Positions 13,601 to 22,600 of a stretch of DNA of 64,000 nt are shown here, piece after piece. Within the stretch, counting starts at the first letter, position 1. Each line of letters starts with the position of its first letter. Origin of the DNA: Galaxea fascicularis (Eukaryota > Cnidaria > Anthozoa > Scleractinia > Euphylliidae); assembly GCA_948470475.1 (NCBI GenBank), contig OX419336.1, positions 23,777,850 to 23,841,849 on the forward strand, read 5' to 3'. The position numbers were made by a program, and so were the translations under genes. The notes under the pieces are model-generated. The model was not told the DNA's origin, ran no database searches, and saw only the letters and a list, made by a program, of their open reading frames with translations.

Positions 13601-16600
13601 GAACAAGAGTGGCTTACTGAAGAAAAACGTCGAAACCACTTCACGAAAAAGGCTGGGTTTGGGTTGGTTGATGCGAAACCACACCGTGACAAGGGAGTGT
13701 CACATGGGCTGAGTCTTCTTATGGATTACAATTCATCAACTGAGGGATCCCCGTGTGAGTCACCGGCTAAGAGTGATATGAAATCAAGGGCTTCAACGTT
13801 CAACTTTTCGGTATACAGGGGTCTTGATCTGCTAGTGCTTGCTTGCGAATCGAAAGAGGGGTTTCCAATCTCTTGCAGTCAAAGTTTAGATCAAGGAAAT
13901 TGGAAAGAAGAGGAAACAACAAGATCAGAAAGACAGGACAAGCTGAGTGACAAGAACATCACAGATGGTATATAGTTAAGCTTTTATTTGTTTGCTAAAA
14001 GAAAATGGCTTTATTTAATCGATGATTAGCTCCCAAACCACAGTTTATCAGTCAACAACGTTTGAGAAGTTATGGGAGTAGGAATTCCGATATACCAAGA
14101 CCAGTCATTTTGCAAAAATATTGACCAGGTCGTAGCAACGATGTCGAGGTGATCTATGTATGGTACACTTTCATCTCATAACCACGGTGTTTCTCGCAGT
14201 TCCTTTTCCAGTGGCAACACCCAGTGAATCCACCAGTGCCGAGAGTTGTGATGAGGTGCGGCAGGCCACACCCCCCGTCCCTGACCACTCAGATACGGAC
14301 GCCTGCACTGATGCACCGCATTCATGGCTCTGTGATGGCCGATTACTGAGACTACACGATCCTAGGGCGCCAGGAAACGTGAAAGCATTTGAACTGCGTT
14401 GGAAAAAGGGCGAGGTATCGTAGTAGCTTATGAATTTCTTTTTCCCTTGCTGAGATGTCAGCTGTGGCTATTCTCTAACGCCCTGTCAGCATCTTTATCC
14501 ATCCAGATGTAAAGTGGCCATGTTACGTACGGGCTGTAGGTCAAATACCATTACGGAAGAGACGCGAACACAGAAAAGCTCTCAAGAACGAAGCCGACAC
14601 GAGGAAATGTTTTATTAGATGCACAGGGACGTTTTAAACGACGTCTAAGACTTCTGTGTGTTAGATGCAGCTACTCAAACCACGTGTCGTCCCTGGAGAA
14701 ATTCCAAGCCAAAAATTGGCATACCTGCTGGTAACTAGGAAACCCTACCCCCACCCCCACCCCCACCCCTTTCGCGGTAGTTATTTTGTGTAACTTTTTG
14801 TTCATGAGAAGACAGATTACTGCAGTACATTGTGCTACTCTATACGTCATTCCACGCAGTTATGTAGTAATTAAGTGCTGGTAAATGATGAACTTTTGTT
14901 TGTCCACAGCCTGTTCTTGTCAGCCACGTGGACAAATATCTGAATCTGGACATCTGGACACCCAAAGCATTTGGCCAAGAATTTGGTATGAGTGTTCTTC
15001 CGTTCTCGCTGGACGTTTATGCTTCAACATACAATTTAATACAGTTTACAACCAGGAGCACTGAGGTTAAGAATCAACCTACATTTGTTTTGTTTTGTTT
15101 TGTTTTTTTTCCCAGGTTCTGAAATCGCAGATGTGGTTAACTGTAGAACCGGTGTGGTGATAGAAAAATTCAAAGTTGGCGCTTTCTGGGAAGGATTTGA
15201 GAGCATCAAAGGTTTGTTTGTCAGTGTATTGCTGATTATATGGTATTGCTGAGGCGTGTGCACTTCAGTGCTACTTCAGTTGTTGTTGCTAGTAGGTGGT
15301 TCCAAAAACCAATCAATCAATCAATATCTTTATTTAAACACGGTAAAATTCATCAGGTGAATTACAATTTAAAATACAATTACATAATTATTCCTAATAA
15401 CAATAAATGTACGCTTAAAAAGTCTCTACAGTAAAATACTATTCTAAACTAAACCTGTTTTCCATGAATGCCGTGTATTTAAAACTTAATTACATTTAAC
15501 TAAAATGAAGGTTTAATAATTGTTTAAAAAGATCTAGAGATTTTACTTGTCTTAGATTGCAGGGTAGACTGTTCCAGAGAGTTGCACCTCTATAGCTAAA
15601 GCTCCTTTTTAGGTAGTTGGTTCTGGGTAAAGGGACATTTCATTTATTTGTAGAGTCTCTTAAGACATATCCTGACGTACTGCGCTCAGTGAACATAGTG
15701 GATAAGTAGTCAGGAGCGAGATCATTAAGAGCTTTAAACACCATTAAAGCTATATGAATTTGATGTTGGGCATTCAGGTCTTTCCATCCAAGCTGTCGTA
15801 ACAAGTACGCAGCGTCAGCATCATAAGAGGACAGACAATACTACAGTAATCAAAATGGGGTTGTATTAAGGCATTGTAGACGTAATGTATTGTATCTGGT
15901 GGAACTAAAGGTCTAATTCGCTTTATGGCACCAATGCCGAAGGCAATCGTTTTGGACAGTTTGTGGATATGACTATGCCATGCCATGTTATCATCAATAA
16001 GAATCCCAAGTGATTTAGTATTGGATACTTGTTCTATAGAAACATTATCTATCGAAAGTTCAAGGGATTCAGATAAAGTACTCAGTTTCTGTCTAAAGCC
16101 AATTAACATAAACTCAGTTTTAGTCGTATTCAGAGTTTGTTGCAGAGAAGCCATTTGTGGATGTTATTTAGATCACAAGTCAGACTAGTTTGTATTGAGT
16201 TTAAGTCTGTGCTAGCGTATGTTATGTGAGTATCGTCTGCATACATCATAGGTTGGCAGAATGATAAACAATTTGTCAAATCATTGATATAGATCAAAAA
16301 TAGGAGAGGGCCAAGGATAGTTCCCTGAGGGACCCCACAACCCAGAGAACAGACTTTAGAAAGCGAACAGTTAACAACACATCTCTGAGTACGGTTGCTT
16401 AGGTACGACTTAAACCAATCATAAGCAGGCTCCTGTATCCCATACAGACTAAGTTTAGCTAAGAGAACATCGTGATCAACGGTATCAAATGCTTTTTTCA
16501 AGTCTAGGAAAACCACGGCATTTACATAACCGCGATCGATATTGAAAGCCCAGCTGTCAGTCGTTTCAATAAGAGCAGTGACAGTCGAGTGCAAGGATCG

Positions 16601-19600
16601 AAAACCTGATTGTTGGTTAGTGATAATCGCTTCATTAGCCAAAAAAACTATACAATTGATCGTACACTATTCTCTCGAACCTACTGAGGTAACAGAGATC
16701 GGTCGATAATTATTCACATCAGTTCGCTCACCTTGTTTAAATAATGGTGTCACCCTAGCGCATTTCCAGTCGTCTGGAAATAAACCAGAACTTAGAGACT
16801 TATTGAAAATGTTACATAAAGGGATCGAGATAAGATCGGCGCATTCCCGAATTAGATTGGCGGAAATATTATCCAGACCCGTTGCTTTGGATTTAGATAA
16901 TTTGTTTAGGAGAGAAAAAAACATTGCCACTACTAATTGGACTGAAAGAGAACTTGTTGTTGCTGCCAACAATGTAATCAGCATAACTCGACCCATCAGT
17001 AACAAGGGGTACCTCATTAGCAAGTTTGGTTCCAATTGTTGAAAAGTGATCATTAAATGCATTGGAAAGCTCGTGAGGATTGGTTAGTGAGTTCTCGTTC
17101 AGCTTTAATTCTTTTGCAGACGCATTGTTTTTCTGACGAGACGTGAGTTCATTAATAATTTGCCAGGTTTTGCGTAAATCGCCTTTAGACTGAAGAAATA
17201 CATTAGCATAATACAATGACTTGGCAGATTTAATTTCTTCATTGATCTTATTATGCAGCTTTTTGTGTATACAGCCCAGTCTAAAGGATCATTAGACTCT
17301 ACAGCTTTCTGTTTGGCAACATCGCGATCGCGCATACCTTTCCGCAGGTCTGATGTGATCCAAGGGACCTTGCCTGACCTTACACGTTTTGTTTTGATTG
17401 GAGCATGACTGTTCACAATAGCCAGAAATTTAGCTTTCCAGTCAGCCCACAAAACGTTCGGGTCGTCACTGGTACAGGACCAATTCTGTCGAGAAATGTC
17501 ACTGCGAAAGTTCTCCCTGTTAAAATTACAAAAAATTCTGAAAGTTTTAGTGTAATGCCCTTTGAAAGCAAACTCCGGTGATAGTTTACGATAAACATAA
17601 ATAAGGCTGTGATCACTGATGCCAACATGCAAAACTCCTGAACAGACTACCCTGTTAATGCAGTTTGTAAATATTACATCAATAGACCTTTTTACCGATA
17701 CGGCGACCATCTTGAATTCTATTGTTTTGACTGAGAAATTATGGGCTGCCGAGGGAGCAATCGCTGGAAAATTTATCGTATACACAGCTTTCAGGATAAA
17801 TTTTTACTGCTTGTCTCTCATATTCCAAAACAAATATTACAAGCGTTACATCTTTCTGTCACGGTATTTGGCAGTGGTTTCTATGGTTAGCGAAAAATTA
17901 TTGTTAAAAGTTATCACGCCACAGTATTCTTTATAATTATTTCTCATCTGCCCCCTGGGTATCCCATAATTTCCTCGGAATTCAAGATGGCCGCCGTATC
18001 GGTAAAAAGGTCTATTAACGACGATGAAGATTCAGTAAAACGAGTTGGCTCAGTTATGAGTTGCTGTAACCCATATATATCAGAAATTTCACAAAGTAAG
18101 CATGTATTGGAGTCGAACTGGGTAGAGGCCAGATTGCAATTCAAGTCACCCATCAGATAGTACTCAAGACCGAGAGAATCCAATTTTCCGATGAGGGTCT
18201 CGTAGTGCGAGAAAATTTCGACTGAAGAGAAGGGAGGCCTATACCAAGTCACCACGAGAAATGGCTTAGAGCATGGTTTATGAATTTGTAAACACAAAGT
18301 CTCAAGATCGTTTAAGTGCAAGTCACGGCGTATTACAAAGTTAATAGAAGTTTTAATATAAAAACATACACCGCCACCATTCCTGTTTCTGTCCCTTCGA
18401 GTAATTTCGTAACCAGGGATGTACAGCTCACAATTTTTGATAGAATCATCAAGTTTAGATTAATTAATTGCAAGGACATCGACTGGATTATCAGCTAGAA
18501 AAATTCTGAGATCATCGATATGTTTTATTAAACTATTCACGTTCAAGGACGCTATTTTAAAACCGCGTTTTTCAGGCAATGAATTAAACAAATACGAGGT
18601 ATAAACAAGTAATAATTGATTGACATGGCACAAGAGTGTTTCATGTGCTGATGCAAACTTTAAAGAAGTTTGATACAAATGTAGCGTGCTATATACTGAC
18701 AAAATCGAGGTAAAATCACCATGTTCTAAGTTCGTGCGATAAATTTGCAAAATTAAAAAAGCTTAGTGTGTTTGGCCTCCGTTGTTTAGAACATTTGTTG
18801 TTATTTCCGAAAAAACACTATTAAATCCATCCGAACGCATACGCTTGTTATTATTCTCGCGGTGGTCGTTAATCTTGCTGGGATTTTTGTGTGTGTATTT
18901 ACTGCAGATCGTCCTTTGGATAGCAATGGTGAACCTATGCTGTTAAAACTGAAGGTGAGTTGGTGTCTTAACATAAAATTAAAATTTTCTCGTTTTAAGC
19001 TTTTCTCTTCCCTCCTTAGCTATTTCTTGGATTGAAGCAGCCTTTAACATGTATCTACTCCCCACATCTTCTTTCCAGGACTGGCCTCCGAAAGACGACT
19101 TCAGTGAAAAGTTGCCAACGCGGTAACTTGAATGTTATTGGTTCCTGTTTTTGTTTGTTTGTTTGTTGTTGTTTTTGTTTCAATTTGTTTGTTTGTACGG
19201 TATTCATGGAGTGAGTAAGTCTTATGGTATTCCGCATATCAGTAAAACATTTTCATAATTATTTTTTACTTCAGGTTTGAAGATATGATGAACAACGTCC
19301 CATTACCAGAATACACGAGGAGAGACGGCTCAAGAAATTTAGTCTCCAGGTAAAACTGTCCATCTGGTTTGTTCTCTTGTACATGTGCTTTCTTTTCCAT
19401 GTTTGTTTCGTTTTGAAGCGTTTCTTGTTAGTCAGTGCTATGTCAAATTGCGAGACTATTGCAGATTAAGCTGGCTCAAAACAGTTCCCAGCACTTTCCT
19501 CGACGTAGATTTTGATGGGTCATTAATGCCACTCTTTATCAGTTGATGTTACAATCATGGTATCGAAAAACTGCCCAATCATTGGTAAATACGTTGGTAT

Positions 19601-22600
19601 TATTTTCGTGACACTATAGATTACCATAGCAACACTGTGACCTGCTAAAAACACCCTTAATTTCAGCTTTAAGCGCTTATATTTCAAAAACGGCACGGTG
19701 AAATTTTTTCTTATTATAGAATTTTGATAAGCAGAATGAGATGCAACTTTTGGCAAAGTTTAAACAAATTCTGTACATGGAGTTCAGAGCCACCTTAAAT
19801 TTTCGAAAATTTAAGGTGGCTCTGAACTCCATGTACGGAATTTATTTAAACTTTGCCAAAAGTTGCATCTCATCCTGCTTATCAAAATTCTATAATAAGA
19901 AAAAATTTCACCGTGCCGTTTTTAAAATATAAGTGCTTAAAGCTGAAATGAAGGGTGTTTTTAGCAGGTCATAGTGTTGCTATGGTAACCTATAGTGTCA
20001 CAAAAATAATACCAACGTATTCACAAAAGATTGGGCAGTTTTTTGATACCATGATTATAGCATCAACTGATAAAGAGTGGTAATAATGACCCATCAAAAT
20101 CTACGTCTTGGAAAAGTGCTGGAAACTGTTTTGAGCCACCTGAAGAGCAAGCAGTTTCGTGTCTTTAGGGAGTAAGGACGAGGCTGAGATGCCTGCATTT
20201 CAAGGATACTGATCCATAGAATTCGATACCTGTGAGAAAAATCGTGATATACGATACTGTTCGATGTATCACGTGACCAACCAAAAAAAAAAACATAAAA
20301 AGTGGCTAGGTTGCGTCTTTACGACGGTCACAGCTTTATTCGTTTATTCATTGGTTTTTTGTTCGTTTGTTAGTTCTGTAACAGTAGTTGCCTCTTTTCG
20401 GTACTCCCATGGCTAATGCCAAAATATAGATTTCGCTATAAAATCATAGTTATCTTATTCGCACGGTATTTGTACGGTTTTGTGTTAAAGTGGCCTAAGG
20501 TAAGCTCCCCTAAAGAGTCTGGGGAAAAAATAACCTCATATTGACAAGTGTAATGACCATCTGACGTTGTTTTGATTTCAAGGTTGCCTGACTTCTTTGT
20601 CAAACCAGATCTAGGACCAAAGATGTACAACGCCTATGGTAGGTCTGGAATTGCAAGTTTTTGCTCAGTTAGAGTCAGTAGGTTTTCGGTCTTGTCTCCC
20701 CGATTGTTTTTACGTCGTTAATTGCTAATTGTCGTTATCTTCCTTGCAGGTTCTGCGGCTTGTCCTAAAGAAGGCACAACGAACCTTCATCTCGATATGT
20801 CCGATGCAGTCAATATCATGGTTAGTTATATCTTACTCCCTTCTAAGCTTTCCTCTGATGGTTGCGTCTATGTTGGTCTTCTCGTTGCGTTAAGTTATTT
20901 GGAACTATGATTTTGATAGTTCTTGTTGAAAGAAAACACTTCCTGCAAGTTTTGTATTTTGCTCCCAAATAGGCACATCACAATTCAGTGCTTCATGGAC
21001 CTAAGTGCTGTGTTTTAATTTGAGAATTTAATTTAATTTGAGAATGTGAACTGCTGAAGTTATCGTTTGGTTCCAACATCAATTTCATGACACTTTGGAA
21101 AAGGTTCAGTTTGTGGGAACACGTTGTTTTCTCCGCTTCCACTGGAATGGTGGTCGGGTGAGCATGGAAACTCTTCCACTCATTTTTTCCTCACCAAGCA
21201 GTATGTAACTAAAAAAAAAAGCATATGTTGCGTTTCAGGTGTACGTGGGTGTTCCCAGAGATCAAGGAGCTGGTGAGAAAGAAAGAGACGGTAAGACGTC
21301 TGCAGATGACACAAATTTTTGCCTTTCAATGCTAGTATCGTCATTTCCAGAATCTTTTTTTCTCTTTCAACTACCTTGCTAAGCACTCTGGTATGCAGGT
21401 CAAATCGTACGCTCTGAGACCGTTGGTTGACTGTGGTGGCCCCTAAATTACGGAACTCTCTCCTCACTCATATTTAGAATGCATTAATTGTCGATTCTTT
21501 CAAAGTTCTTCTTAAAACTCACTGTTTTAAATAAGCCTTTCCTAATTAATTCATGATGTTGTTCGCTGCTTTCTCCAAATAACCCTTTCCCAATAGGAAC
21601 ACGCGCTTAGTTTTATCATGAAGTGGCAGCTGTGTCCCTTTTTTTTTTCAGACGCCATAAAGGCAGTGGATCAGGCTTGCGATGAATCACAAAGAATGCG
21701 TGTTCGGCAGGAAACGGCCAGAATTGTAAGGAATACTCGTAGCTTTTCTGTGCCCTTTCGTACTCACCCACCCACCCACCGAAATCGTAACTTGTCCTAA
21801 GCTTTTGTTTAGTATAGAATATCAACATGAGCCAATCAGAATACCAAGCAATGTCGTGTAGTTGGCGCCAAACGCGGGAAAATGTGCACGTGCACGTCAC
21901 GATTGCTTTTGTTTTTGTTCTCATTGGTTGAGAAAGTGGCGCGAGTTTTCCTAACCAATCAGCGAGTGAGGTAGTGAGGTAAAGCAAAATTGAAGCGAAC
22001 GTGAATTACTTGAAAACTATTCTTAATGCAAGAATTGGTTGCTTTGCTGGCTAGTTGCGATTGATTCCAAGATCAGTTGAGTGACCGTTTCTGCCTCGTG
22101 ATGGGTTCGTTTTTGTTGGGTGGTTCTTCAACGTCGTGATCGTGTTTCTTTTCAGGGAGCGTTGTGGCACATTTATGCAGCCGAAGATGCTGACAAGATT
22201 AGGGAGTGCCTTCGTGAGGTGGGTTGTAATTCGTGACTCTCTTTCAGAGCGCTGACAGCTCGTTGCCTTGAAAAAAATGGGACGCATCGGGTGTATATTA
22301 GTTACCACCCAAAGTGGATGTCAGTTTTGAAGGAATTTTTGCTGTTCTTGATTCCGAGTTGGACGTCATCGTATGACATTTATACACAGAAAACGTTTCG
22401 CTATAGTCAATCCACACACATCTATTTATAACTAACATACAAGGGCGTGCTGATTATAATCATCATTTTTTTCTCAGCGCCCCCTCGTAGAATATTTGTT
22501 AAACAGTCACAAACTGTAGATATATAGACATGAATATACAGTCGTGCATGTGTGAATGAGATGCTATTCTACAATACGTTTGTGATATATTGACCGAAAG

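Noticed and set aside
16130..16642. Reverse transcriptase ORF as an active element
   Set aside because: The LINE is broken by frameshifts between the endonuclease and RT blocks and by a nested MITE.
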